64,000 nucleotides of DNA, taken from assembly GCA_964016875.1 (NCBI GenBank), contig OZ024733.1, positions 24,843,324 to 24,907,323 on the forward strand, given 5' to 3'. A model generated the notes under the pieces. That model searched no databases. It was not told where the DNA came from and saw only the letters and a list, made by a program, of their open reading frames with translations. This DNA comes from Fallopia convolvulus. Taxonomy: Eukaryota; Streptophyta; Magnoliopsida; Caryophyllales; Polygonaceae. Positions within the stretch are counted from its first letter, which is position 1. Each line of letters begins with the position of its first letter. Below are positions 11,060-22,917 of this stretch, one piece after another. The translations under genes were made by a program, and so were the position numbers.

Positions 11060-12053
11060 TAGGGATGCACAAAAAATTCGCGGGGACGGGGATCTGCATG
11101 GACCCGCCCTTAATGGGGCAAGGATTCCCCGACTTGGTAGGGAACGGGGCGGGGACGGGGATCAATTTTGTATCCCCGATTTAAAACGGGGTGGGGATGG
11201 AGAATGTACTATCCGTCCCGAATCACCGCTATCTATACCCGATATGTTTTTTTTAGTTTATAAAACATAGAATAAAAATAGACTTTAAATATAATTGTAG
11301 TTTTTACTTTAAAAGCTTATCATATCATAACTATATACTAAAGCGGAGGTTAAAAAAATTATTAAACAACACATGTCGCTTTTAGATTGGACCACACCAC
11401 CCCTTTTATTAAAACCAATCTTTGACAAAATAATTAAGTTTAATATAAAGATAGTGTAATGTCCGTAGTACGTACAATCTTATATCGCTATAATTAAGTT
11501 TATTTTGAACGGTCCCATGTATATAATAAATTGATATTTTTTTATCTTATTACTTATTTATTTTCATAATTAAATAAATTATCATGTTTTCGATATTAAT
11601 TTTATTCGTAATACTAATAAAATATTATTGTTTCAAATAAACAACTTTTATAATTTATTTCTTGTTAAATATTTATTCAAAATTTATATTTAAGCATTTA
11701 CATGATTATTTTTCTCGGATAATAAATATATTTGAAAATATTTTATTATTAATATTTTATTTAAGAAAAACCCGTACAAGATACGAGAATACATACTAGT
11801 ATATATCTACAATTATATAATGAAATTTAAAATTTATATTATTAAATTTGATATTTGTAAACTTTTTTAAATTAAAATATTTGTTTATAATAAACGGGGC
11901 CCCGTTAACAACCCGATATCCAACGGAGATTCCCCGCCCCGTTTCCCGCGGGGATTTAACGGGGGCGAGGCGGGGATGGGGGTATAATAGTATGTCGGGG
12001 ATGGGGACGGGGAATGCATCCACCGCCCCGCCCCGCCCCCACGTTCACCCCTA
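11060..12053. mobile_element. Non-autonomous hAT-type transposon B (994 bp)
   Basis: The ends are TAGGGATGCAC at 11060 and, inverted, TAGGGGTGAAC at 12053. They are flanked by an exact 8-bp duplication TCTAAGAT (11052-11059 and 12054-12061). Both ends carry GGGGACGGGG-type subterminal repeats. The AT-rich middle seems to hold a Helitron-like insertion. There is no transposase. Confidence 0.9.
11325..11798 (+). mobile_element. Possible small Helitron-like insertion
   Basis: The segment begins TCATAACTATATACTAAAGCGG and ends with a degenerate hairpin (CCCGTACAAGATACGAG) followed by CATACTAGT. This resembles non-autonomous plant Helitrons, which run from TC to a hairpin and CTAG and insert between A and T. 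There is no coding evidence and the 5' edge is uncertain. Confidence 0.4.
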
Positions 12054-12130
12054 TCTAAGATCAACCCCGTGCACGAGGATTTCAATGAGAATTCATTACC
12101 TAAATATCTAAAGCGTTGGTCAGTTATAAC

Positions 12131-12578
12131 TAGACCTGTCAAAAGCTGACCCGACCCGAAAAACCGACCCGAACCACCCGAAAAATTTAGGGTCAAGACC
12201 CGAAAATTTGAACCCGAAACCCAAAATAAACCGAACCCGATAGACCCGAAACCCGTTGGGTTCAAACCGAAAAAACCGTTGGGTTGACCCAATTTGTTAT
12301 ATTTGAAGAATATATAATACATTTTGAAAATTATAATATATTTTATTATTAAAATATATAAAAATAATAGATTTATTATTAAATATTATTTTTTAAATAA
12401 AAAAATATTTTAATAATTGTAAAAAAAATCAATTTTCTTGACCTGTTAGGTCAACCCGACAACCCGCAATGACCCGACCCAATTTGACTGGTGACCCGTT
12501 ACGACTCAAACCCGACTGAACCCGAACCCGGAATAACCGAACCCGAACCCGACCTGACCGACCCGTTTGACACCTCTA
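12131..12578. mobile_element. hAT-type MITE C (448 bp)
   Basis: The ends TAGACCTGTCAAA and, inverted, TAGAGGTGTCAAA are flanked by an exact 8-bp duplication GTTATAAC (12123-12130 and 12579-12586). CCCGACCC/AACCCGA subterminal motifs fill both ends. It is non-coding. Confidence 0.92.
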
Positions 12579-13278
12579 GTTATAACAAATCATATATTCT
12601 AATATTGTTCTGAATTTAGTGAGAATGGGTACTTATGTGAGAAATGAAAAAGAACAACAATCATTGAATAGGGAGAAATCAAAAACGTTGATCGTTTCAT
12701 TAAAAAAGGTAAAATACGCCACGGCCGAATTTTTGGTTATTTATTCGCGTATTTTTCGAAAAAACTGATATAGGTGACGCACTCAGAATGTGCGTCAAAA
12801 TCAATTATTTGTTCAACAAAATCGATGTTTGTGCATCAAAGTCGATTGTTGATGCATAAAAAATGGCCAAATGTGCATCGAAATTGTGTGCATTAATTTA
12901 TGTTTGTGCATCATAATTAGCCGTATGTAAGTCAAAACTATTTGTTTTATGTGCATAAAAAAGAATCAATTGTGCATCAAAACAACTAAAGAGTACATCT
13001 TGTTTCTGTGTGCATCAAAATCAATTGAATGTGCAATTGGGAAAATATGCATAAAAAATAAAGAAGTTTTAAATCGATGCACGATGTGCATCAAAAAAAT
13101 TAATGCACAAATTGCTAATTTTGATGCACATACATGGCGAAATCGATGCACAAAAAATTGTCTTACTTATACATGTGCATTAAAACTAATCGTTTGTGTA
13201 TCAAAACAACACAAAAGTGCATCTTATTTTATGTGTGCATCAAAACTAATTATATATGCATCAAAAACTAGATAAATA

Positions 13279-14144
13279 TGAGGTTGATTCACATGGAAAT
13301 GATGCTTATCATGTAAACTAGAAATAAATAAGGACCCTTAGATTTAAGAAATGGATGACTAAGATTAAAAAAAGATAAGAACAAAATGGTAATTTTGACG
13401 AAAAAAATAAAAAAAAAACAAATAATTTTTTTAATGTTTTATTTTCACTTGTTTTTGCAAAAATCATGACATTTGTCTTTTTACATTACGTTCACATAAT
13501 TTATGCATATGTTCACACTATTATAAGCCATTAAGCCTTAACAGTTCAGAGGTTTTATAATATGTTCACATATATTGCAAGTGTGTTCACATATTAGTAT
13601 TTTTTGTTCATGTTTTATGGTCATATATTCATGTTAGATTAAATCATCATACAACCATTAAATGGCTTAAAAAAATTGACAAAAATAAATAAAAAATAAT
13701 TTTTTTCGCTTGTTTTTGCCAAAAACACGACGTATCACATTTTACATTATGTTCACATATTTTATACACATGTTCACATTATTGCAAGGGTTGTTCACAT
13801 ATAATTACTTTTTAACTTCGGAAAATTTAGCATATGTTCACATATAAAATAAGTACGTTCACATATTAGTATTGCATGTTCTCGTTTTATGGTCATATGC
13901 TCATACTCGATTTAAATCATTATACGTACGTAAAAAGACTTAAAAAATAAAGTAAAAAATTAACAAAAAATAAAATTATTTTTTTATTTTTTTATTATGT
14001 TTTATTTTTTATTGTCTTACTTTATTTTTTATTTTTTTATTTTTTTAATCGGGTGGCCTAGATTCATTTCTAGTGTTTTAATCGGATGACCTAGATTCAT
14101 TTCTAGTTTTCATGATAAGGGCTATTTTCATTTGAATCAATACC
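13279..14144. mobile_element. Nested TIR element (866 bp)
   Basis: The left arm (TTGATTCACATGG, then TTATCATGTAAACTAGAAA) recurs inverted at the right arm (TTGATTCAAATGA, then TTATCATGAAAACTAGAAA). The flanks AGATAAATA (13270-13278) and AGATAAATT (14145-14153) match at eight of nine bases, in line with a 9-bp Mutator-type duplication. The interior has a roughly 260-bp tandem duplication of a GTTCACATA-rich unit and no coding capacity. Confidence 0.68.
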
Positions 14145-14190
14145 AGATAAATTTTGTATTCATACACATAAATAAGATTACAAAGTTTAA

Positions 14191-14298
14191 GGGCATGTTT
14201 GGATCGCGCATTATAATGTAGGATTTAATGTAAAATTGTATCCAATCCTGCATTATAATGCAGACTTTTGCATTATAATGTGCGATCCAAACGGGTCC
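14191..14298. mobile_element. Tourist-like MITE (108 bp)
   Basis: The ends GGGCATGTTTGGATCGCGCA and, inverted, GGACCCGTTTGGATCGCACA continue into ATTATAATG on both sides. A TAA triplet on each side (14188-14190 and 14299-14301) is the target duplication expected for PIF/Harbinger-derived Tourist MITEs. Confidence 0.87.
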
Positions 14299-14560
14299 TA
14301 AAATTGATGAACAATGTACATAAAAAACCCGATGCACAAACAATTAGTTTTGATGGACAATTGCTCAATATTGATGCACAATTGGTCAACTTTGATGCAC
14401 AAACTGTGTGCATCCCTCACAAATGGATTTTTGAAAAATTTGTCCTTCCATTTTTATCCCTTTTAATAAAAGCTTAATCAAAGACGTTGGTTTTTTGGAT
14501 GGAACAACCAAGATTTATTCTTATTTCTCACATGAGTGTCCATTCTCATAAGAGTTTTTC

Positions 14561-15572
14561 CCTTTTAATATATATTTTCTTATTTTAATTGGTTAAATTG
14601 ATTTTTTCTATTATTTTATTACAAGATCAAATTAATTTTTAATTTAATTTTAAAACAAATTGGTCAATCATGTCAAAATGAAATACATTTAAAAAAAAAT
14701 TATCCCTACATCTCTCCAAAACCCAGAACAATGGAGACCGGAAACCCCGAAAACCTTTCCTCCTCCCCCTTTCACCGACGCACCCCTTCTTCTTTACATA
14801 CAATCTCAAAGCCCCGTTTCGATCGAAGATGGTATGAAATTGGAAGAAATTTCTATCTTATAATCCTTTATTGATTTTTAATCGCTTTCTTTGCTGGGAT
14901 ATTTGAATCCTGACCAAAAATTTTGCCCTCTTTGTAGAACCCCCTTAACCCTAAATCTCCCAATCATGTCTCTAGAGTGAAATCAAAATAAAGGGATCTG
15001 GAATGAGCTGTTTATAGTTCGTTTCTAGTTACTCATAGATATCATGAGATGGGGATTTTCGAGAGTCATGTTGATCGACGAGTCAAAAATTGATCGTCTC
15101 GGCTTGAGAAACGGGGGGGGGGGGGGGGGGGTTCTCGCTAGAATTGGAACGGCGGTGGGGGCTTGTCTTCCTAGGTCTCCGAGAGTGTCTACCTTCATCT
15201 GGTGACGCCTTGTCAGTGGCGACGGTCCTCTCATGCGCACTGCTCTTCATGGGTCATTAGAAGAATCTCTCCTAATTTGACCTGGTGCATTCTTTTCCTT
15301 TTTTCTTTGTTGTTGATCTGTTTCTATGAACAATTGATGAAAAACAAGATTTCTGCCTATAAAAGAATATGCTTTGGGGAAGTTATTCACCTACGTCCTA
15401 TTACCCTTTCTATTATTTTCTTTTCTGCTAGTAATAGAAACATTATAAAGTACCTATTAGTTCATCTATTCCGGGAATCTAGTGCGTGTGCTATGGTTGC
15501 GAATCGATTTGGTACAATGGAACAAGGTAAGAAATACTTAAGAAATGGTGGTTACTTTGAGAAAACCCCCAT
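14561..15572. other. Non-coding sequence with a poly-G run
   Basis: A pyrimidine-rich stretch with an ATG at 14733 is followed by AT-rich sequence and a pure G run at about 15113-15130. It may be the 5' region of the degenerate element that follows, but no domain is visible. Confidence 0.4.
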
Positions 15573-17055
15573 ATGAACCTGAGCAATTCAGATCAAACTG
15601 AACCATTGAATGTTCTGCCTACTATGGTTGAGGAAACCAAAAATAGTGGTGCTTCTTCCTTAAAACATACATACTCTATTTCACTTGATGTGAATCTTGC
15701 TGGCTTTGATGACCAGATACTCCCTAAAGAACTTAAATCGTTTGATAAAAAACAACCTCCCATGGTGTTTGAGCTCTCTTTGGGGGCAGATAGTTGCAAT
15801 ATGGATCAATATGACCCTAAGATGATTGATCAATGTTTTAACAAACTGAAATAACGCTCTTACACAAGTAACAATGAAACTTGGAACCCTTTTATCTATA
15901 ATGTCAAATGGAAATATTTACTCATTTCTGACTTGATCTTACAATTCTCCCTCCTCTTTGGAACTATGAAAACCACTCGTAATTTGGACCGTAGAACTTG
16001 TGCTCAACTAAATGATTGTCACTTGCTAAAACTACCACCTTTTGCTTCTGCTAAGCACCACTCACTAGTTGTTGTCAAGCATCTTGATGATCCTTTCATG
16101 ACTTGCTATAAACCTTTAGTGTTTGACATGTACTACGAAGTTATGCTATCTCTGTTTATGCATATTACATGGCAATATCTCAAGTATATTTGTGAAGATT
16201 CTGAGCAATTATATTACGTGTCTCCCTCTTGGGGTATTGAAACTGAATCCTTTAAATTGATTAAAGGCGTATTGGGGTCTTTCTCCGTTTGAAACGCATA
16301 CATGTCAAGTGGTAGTATAAAATTAAGGGAAATTCCTTTTGGTGCCCCTAAGGTTTTGCCTTTTCCTTTTGGTGCCCAAGAAAAAAAACTTATTCCTCTT
16401 GGTACCCCTGAGGTTTTGGCTTTTCCCATTGACGCCCCTCCCCGGTTCAAATTAGCTAATTTCAAGCTTACCATTATGTTCATCACCCTTAAATTAGTAG
16501 GATTCAACTCTTAAAACACTTAAATTCATAACCAAATTACATCAATTTGAATTTTTAAACAATCCTCTATTTTAAGGGGTTGTTTACAAAATTGTTTAAA
16601 AATTCAAATTGATGTAGTTTAGTTATGAATTTTGATGTTTGAATAGTCAAATCCTACTTATTTAAGGGTGATGAACATAATGGTAAGCTTGAAATTGGCT
16701 AATTTGAACCGGAGAGGGGCGTCAACGGGAAAAGCCAAAACCTCAAGGGTACCAAAAGGAATAAGTTTTTTTCTTGGGCACCAAAAAGAAAAGGCAAAAA
16801 CTTAGGGGTACCAAAAGGAATTTCCCTAAAATTAATTGGAACAATGAAAATTTAAATTGGAGTTACCTAAAGTCCTTTGAACTAAACTCTTACGAACTTA
16901 ACTTTCTTCACTTTGTAAGGAGAATCATTGGCATAAGACATCAGTACAACAATAACCAGTGTTTAATTAAAAACACTACTTGTGATAAGATTATAGTTGA
17001 TCTTTATGACTATCTTTTATGCCCATTGTATAATTGCATGCCAATGAAAACATGA
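15573..17055 (+). pseudogene. Degenerate open frames of unknown identity, possibly LINE ORF1
   Basis: Frames at 15573-15854 (93 codons), 15933-16292 (119 codons) and about 16848-17055 have non-repetitive, protein-like composition. They are interrupted by a stop, a frame change and the 502-bp fold-back element. I recognise no domain. Because a LINE-type endonuclease start lies downstream in the same orientation (18609), these may be the first open frame of one old LINE, but this rests on position only. Confidence 0.3.
16326..16827. mobile_element. Fold-back element with arms of about 240 bp
   Basis: Almost the whole 502 bp is palindromic. It starts AGGGAAATTCCTTTTGGT and ends with the complement, and both arms share GTTTTGCCTTTTC-like, CCATTATGTTCATCACCC and ATTTTTAAACAAT segments. 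The flanks are direct repeats AAAATTA (16319-16325 and 16828-16834). There is no coding capacity. The superfamily is not clear; a MULE- or fold-back-type MITE fits. Confidence 0.82.
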
Positions 17056-17333
17056 ATTTATGGTATAGTGAAAAAGGTGAAACAAATGGCAACAAAGAGA
17101 AAGGAAAGGAAGACATTGACAAGTGACAAAAAAGAGCCCTACAATTAGTCATAAGGATACTAATAAGAGTACATATTGTTGGAGCTGATCTGGTAGTAAG
17201 AGAAGTAAAGATCCAAAGTCGAGGAAATAGATATTGTTACTATGACGATTCTAAAGTCATTACTAGAATAAGGGTAATATGTAAACAAGCAAGGACAAAT
17301 CCTAAGTGTAATAATAAAGTACAAAGGGAGATG

Positions 17334-18355
17334 TAGGGATGTTCAACGGGTCGGGTCACCCACAACCCGCATTGACTCGGCCCGTAAATTGCGGGTCACG
17401 GGTCGACCCGCGACCCGTGCGGGTCGGGTCGCAGGTCGATTTTTCTAAGAATTCGGGTTGCGGGTCGAGTCAGGCAAAACCCGACGGGTTGCGGGTCGAC
17501 CCGCACAACCTGTACCCTTTTTTAAAAAATATATTTATTTCACAAACTGCTTGTAAAGTAGTAAAGTGGGGAGGGGACTATTGGACATTTAGACTGATCG
17601 ACTTTTCATGACCCCGAGTCCCCGATGATACCCTAGATCTACCCATCCGGCCGCCGCTCAACTCTCTCCCACTTGCCCGGAGCTCGCACGCCGCCGCCAG
17701 CTCTCGCTTAGCCCTCTAGATCTCCACGCTCGCTCGCTCCAAGGGGTCCAAGCCTCTCTGCGTAAGTGCATAGTGCGCTCGCTCGGCCTCTCCCGCCGGC
17801 GTAGGGCGGCGCTCCTCCTCTTCCTCCACTCCTTCCCGGCTTCCCCAACTCCAACCTCCGCACCGTTCGCTCCAATTTTGTAACTTGCTGATGCCTCTAA
17901 AGTGGTGTGGCAATTTGTGTGTGAGTAATTACGAATTGGGTTACAATTAGGTATGTAGTGTAGTAGTATGTAAGTAGTTAATTACGAATTGCAATTTGTG
18001 ATTTTGTGTGTGTGGTGTGGCTAATTAACGAATTGGATTACAATTGGGCCTTCGTGCTGCCTCTAAAGTGGTGTGGCAATTTGTGGTTCTATGAGTTCCA
18101 GCGAAGGCGTTCCAACAAAGGCAACAGTTGTCTTGCTGTTGGCTTTACTTTTCTTTTCTTTTTTTTAATGAAATCCAATATACCATATACGTAACGGGTC
18201 AAGCGGGTCGACCCGCGACCCGACCCGTTAGACCCACGACCCGCGGGTTGGGTTGCGGGTCGGGTCGCGGGTCAAAAGTGATTTTTTTGCGGGTCGACCC
18301 GCAACCCGCAATTTCGGGTCGCGGGTTGACCCGACCCGACTCGTGAGCATCCCTA
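17334..18355. mobile_element. Non-autonomous hAT-type transposon D (1022 bp)
   Basis: The ends TAGGGATGTTCA and, inverted, TAGGGATGCTCA are flanked by an exact 8-bp duplication GGGAGATG (17326-17333 and 18356-18363). GCGGGTCG/CGACCCGC motifs crowd both ends. The middle (about 17600-17900) is a GC-rich gene-like stretch, unlike the other three hAT elements here. GTGTGGCAATTTGTG occurs twice (near 17907 and 18070). Confidence 0.92.
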
Positions 18356-18608
18356 GGGAGATGTATAAGGACTGTTATAACTCAGCCTATTGTAAATGGC
18401 TTTTTGACCTATATATTGTGACTAGTTATGAATATGAATACATTAGAATCAAGGGGACGAATAAGCCAAAAAATTGGCATTCTGCCACATATATCAAAAG
18501 AGTTGGGACATGCTTCTATGGCTAGGAGAAAACAAAATGTATTGACATTTACATAAAACCTGGGATTGGTGTATCCTCCCTAGAATACTATAAAAATAAG
18601 GGTTTAAG

Positions 18609-18736
18609 ATGAAAATAAGTACTTGGAATTACAAAGGGTTAGGACGTAAGTCGTTCTAGCATGAGATTGACTCTTTTTGCAAAATTGAAAGAGTACAAGT
18701 TACGACTATAATGGAAACAAAATTGAAGATGTCTTT
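18609..18736 (+). pseudogene. Start of a LINE ORF2 (endonuclease) fragment
   Basis: From the ATG at 18609 the translation opens MKISTWNYKGLGR. After one stop it reaches a METKL motif near residue 38. This is the usual start of plant L1-type LINE ORF2 (KI.SWN.RGLG, then METK), the apurinic endonuclease domain. After about 128 bp it stops abruptly against gypsy-type sequence. Only this fragment is recognisable. Confidence 0.65.
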
Positions 18737-20445
18737 GTTGAGGACTTGTCGGGGCTACCGTCTCAACGAGAGGTAGACTACAATATTGACTTGGAGCTAG
18801 GTACAAGACCAATATCGCGAGCTCCATATCGCATGGCTCTAATGGAAATGCAAGAATTGAAAACTCAATTGGATGAGTTGTTAGAAAAGGTATATATGTG
18901 CCCTAGTGCATCACCCTAGGGAGCTCTAGTTCTATTTGTAAAGAAGAAGGACGAGTCATTGAGATTGTGCATTGATTATTGAAAGTTAAATCGGGTTACC
19001 ATCAAATACAAGTACCCATTGCCTTAAATTGATGACTTACTGGATCAATTACAAAGAGTCATGGTATTCTCTAAGATCGATTTGTGATATGGATATCATC
19101 AGTTGAGAATCCTTGAGGAAGACATTCCAAAGGCAACATACCATACCAGATAGGGACACTATGAATTTATGGTGACTCCCTTCGGGTTAACAAACGCCCT
19201 AGCCGTATTTATGGAACTTATGAACCAAATCTTTATTGATTATTTAGATCGTTTTATGGTAGTGTTCATAGATGATATCATAGTATATTCAAGAAGTCAT
19301 GAGGAGTATACTCATCATCTAAGAACGGTCTTGAGAGTTGGGATTTTTGAGACAACACCAACTATTCACCAAATTATCAAAGTGTGAATTCTGGATGCCA
19401 AAGGTAACTTTTCTAGGTCATGTGCTATCTGCCAGAGGAGTGATGATTGATCCAACAAAGATCGAGGTTGTGGAAGCCTAGCAACCTCCAAGGAATGTGA
19501 AGGAGGTACGTATTTTCTTGGGTTTGGCCGGGTATTATAGACAATTTGTAGAAGGATTTTCTAATATAGCCCAACCACTAACCAATCTATTACGTAAAAC
19601 CATAACATTTGATTTGTTTAATGCTTGTTAGAAAATTTTTGATGAGTTGAAAAATAGATTGACTTCAGCTCCCATCTTATCTCTTCCTCAAGGGAATGAA
19701 GGTTACATTATATATAGTGATGCTTCAAAGCATGGATTAGGTTGTGTCGTAATGCAGAATGGTAGGGTAATTGTTTATGCTTCAAGGTAGTTAAAGTCAA
19801 ATGAGCAAAATTACTTGACACATGATCTCGAGTTGGTAGTTATGGTTCATCCGTTGAAAATTTGGCATCAATATTTGTATGGAGTGACCTGCCAAATTCT
19901 AACAGATCATAAGAGTCTCAAGTATGTTTTTACTTAGTGAGGGCTCAATCTGAGACAACACATGTGGCTTGAACTAATTAAGGATTATGATCTAGAGATC
20001 CTTTAACACCCTGGCAAGGAAAATGTCGTTGTTGATGCACTCAACCGAAAATCATCCCATGAACGAATGTTGACACACTTGACATCTCAACCATATTTGC
20101 AAAATGACTTGATAAGGAACGAGATTGAAGAATGGATGGAGAGATATTTATTCCTTTCATAATATATTAATAGTAAGAACTAGCATTCTTATTGAGACTA
20201 GAACTCATACATAGGGAAGAAAATAGATAGAATCACAAACGGTTAGCTACATGCCTTAGAATACCAGCCTAGTCTAATGGAGGAGATCCGCAAAAAGAAA
20301 GAGAATTACTCGATGATTCAAGATATATGCCGGAAGGTGCACCAAGAGAAGCACATGAATTTAAAATTCGAGAAGATGGATTTCTAAGAATTAATGGAAG
20401 AGTATGTGTGCTTAGAATCAATTGCTTGCACAATAAGGTACGCTG
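18737..20445 (+). pseudogene. Gypsy pol fragment: RT, RNase H, integrase start
   Basis: The fragment begins just before RT ([15 protein letters not shown], then RAPYRMA) and continues through [21 protein letters not shown] and the active site FIDDIIVYS near 19270. RNase H follows (YSDASKHGLG, then LTDHKSLKY). A tether-like ALNRKS leads to the start of the integrase region (EDGFLRINGRVC near 20380), where homology ends. RT before integrase marks it as Ty3/gypsy. Many in-frame stops interrupt it (for example after IDY, at 19086 and at 19937). No LTR is attached. Confidence 0.85.
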
Positions 20446-21116
20446 CTTTCTAGTATATGTTTTCATATCAGTTTATGCTTGAGATCCTATGTTTTGAAAA
20501 CATTTTTGGATTCTTACTTAATTCAAATAAAGAGGTTTTGAAAGCAGTTTTAGATTCTTACTTAATTCAAATAACTTGAAGGCATTACATGATAATGAGC
20601 TTAAAGATTGTTGTTTTAAATTTCTTGCTACCTTTTCTTATAATAATTTGTTTGATGGTGATCTAGATGATCTTTTCTCCGAATTAAAAGCTAGTGTTCA
20701 AATAACTTTACTAGATGTGAGAATGTCAACTATTGAAATTCTTGAATTTGTAAAGGCTGCAAATTGTTAGCCAAATGTTTCAATTACATGTCGTATCTTA
20801 TTAATTGTGCAAGTGTAATATCCACAATATTCCAAGCATTTATAATATAATATTTTCAATTATTTTCTCTAAGTTAAAAAAAAAAGGATTTTTGATATCG
20901 AATTAATTTATCTTATTTTCTTTCGGAAGAGGCTAGTAATAAAAGTCGAAATAGATGAAAATGTAATAAAATAACTTGAGGGGTATAGTTTAATAAAGTG
21001 AGGTAAATGAATAAAAAGAATATTAATAAAAATAATATCCTTTGGCAATTTAATTTATTCTAGGAAATAAATTACATAAGAGCCTAGAAAACTAAATACA
21101 AGTTTTGCAAAAGAAT

Positions 21117-21196
21117 GCAAGAGCCGGGATTTGAACCCGAGATCTTTTGCACTCCAACCTCACACGCCCCTCACCAAATTCCGCTAGACCATTGCA
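21117..21196 (-). other. tRNA-like segment inside the solo LTR
   Basis: On the minus strand this contains an A-box-like TGGTCTAGCGG (21181-21191) and a good B-box with a T-arm: a 5-bp stem around TTCAAAT at about 21125-21141. The outer ends (TGCAA and TTGCA) can pair as a short acceptor stem. The D and anticodon arms are not canonical, so it is not called as a tRNA gene. Confidence 0.45.
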
Positions 21197-22878
21197 ATTT
21201 CTTGTTCACTTAACCCCACCTTTTAATCTTATATCAAATAAGCTTCCTTCTTCCAATTTGAACATCAGACTAATGTCTGATTGATTTACGTTGATTTGAA
21301 AGTGTCCAATGCATGCTTCCTCCACCTCCTCTTTGCTTGCTTGACTCAACTTGTAGCATCGCCTTTCATCACCATGGAAGAAGCACACCATTGCCCTATG
21401 CATGGCCTTCTTCTCCTCCTCCATTGGCCATCTTCCATTGCCATGGATTGATGACACTCTCAAATTGTCTATATAAAGCCTCTCTCAAGCCTCACTCAAA
21501 GCTTTTGCTCTCTTCTCTAGCAAGAACATCCATCCTTTCTATCAATTGTGCCTTCTAATCTCAAAAATCAGCCTTCATTCAAACTAATTTCTCCATTAAA
21601 ACACCACAAGAACACCACAATTTTTCCCCTTCACCCTTCCCTTGGAGCTGTCGGCCGCCACCACCACTGCCGCCGGACCACCACCGGACGCCTGGTCGCG
21701 CCACCCCCTGCCGCCGGACCCTCCTCCTCTGTTTTCTCCTCCTGTGTTCTGTATTCAACAAAATACCAGAGTATAATTTCTATCCTCAAAAATTATATTA
21801 TCCTTATGTATTTCTTTAATTAAAAGCCTTTTATTATTGTTAGAAATATATTTAGGAATTTATGGAATAAAAATATGAGAGGGAGATCTTGTTAGTTGGA
21901 AAAAAAACTAGAAACAATATGTTTTTACTATAGTAACTTAAGCTAAATAAATATAAGTAGATATATTCATGATTTTATTACATGCATGCTATTACAAGAT
22001 ATAAATAGATGAAATAAAATTAATATAGTATGAAAAGTCCATATTTAGTATTATCTTACCTTAGATCAAAACAAAAAGTTGAGAAACATTACGCATGTCT
22101 TTTATACAAAAGAGGATATAATATTATGACCTTAGAAATCAAAAAATTGTGCAATAAAAATAATACCATCTTTATAGAGATTTTTAATAAAAGTTCAAGT
22201 AGAGAAAAGTCTTGCATGGCCTAAATTATATAAGATATAGAAATTATAAAGTTGAGGAAAATATAAGGAATTTAGTATAAATTATTCATTCAATATCAAC
22301 TTAGCATGTCTTATGTATGAAGAGCATATGAAAAAGGTGTTAGTTATTATGAATAATATAATAAAATATTTTACTAACACATAAGTCTTGATTGTAAAAT
22401 ATGATAGAGATCAAGAGACTATAGTTTAACTTAGACCATGGCTACATTAAAAGATACTAATATTAAATAAAATATTATTAGAATCTTATATAAGTATGTA
22501 GAATTATTAATGGGCTTCTAGTGTAGAGATTTATGGAAAGACCTAGGTTAAAAATTAAATATATCAAGTATGACATTATAATAAAACTAGTATGTTTTAT
22601 AACATAAAGTAGACTTGCTTGAAAAGAAATCCCAATAGAAAAGATTCTATGTCATGAAATATAATATCATATTATATAATTATGATCCAAGAGGTTTTAT
22701 GAGTCTTATAGTATAAAAGAGTTATGGAAATAGAACAATAAGAGAAAAAGTTATTCTAGGCAAGTTACCTTATAAAGAAGAGTAGAGATTTCTATTTAAG
22801 GAAAACTTTCTAATAAAAAGGATTTATTTAAAATAATTATTGTAATAAAAGATTTTCGGAATTAAGGATATTACAAAA

Positions 22879-22880
<2 letters not shown>

Positions 22881-22916
<36 letters not shown>
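22881..22916. repeat. (TAA)n microsatellite
   Basis: About twelve TAA units inside the solo LTR. Confidence 0.9.

Positions 22917-22917
<1 letters not shown>

Larger units (their letters stand above)
12613..14560. mobile_element. Second long-TIR (Mutator-like) element, with nested insertions
   Basis: Its ends match those of the element at 6583-8048: left GAGAATGGGTACTTATGTGAG and an inverted version at about 14520-14555. Both copies also share the adjacent ATCGTTTCATT and TTTTTCGAAAAA stretches. The interior carries a TGTGCATCAAAA minisatellite at about 12780-13280, a different word from the TTGTTCAT of the other copy. I could not find a clean target duplication, so edges are approximate. 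An 866-bp element and a Tourist-like MITE are nested inside. Confidence 0.6.

Noticed and set aside
21117..21196. A true tRNA gene
   Set aside because: The T-arm and closing stem are fine, but the D-arm and anticodon arm do not form properly, and it lies inside an LTR.
21313..21823. Pro/His-rich short frames near 21.3-21.8 kb
   Set aside because: They lie inside a solo LTR and look like low-complexity leader sequence, not a gene.
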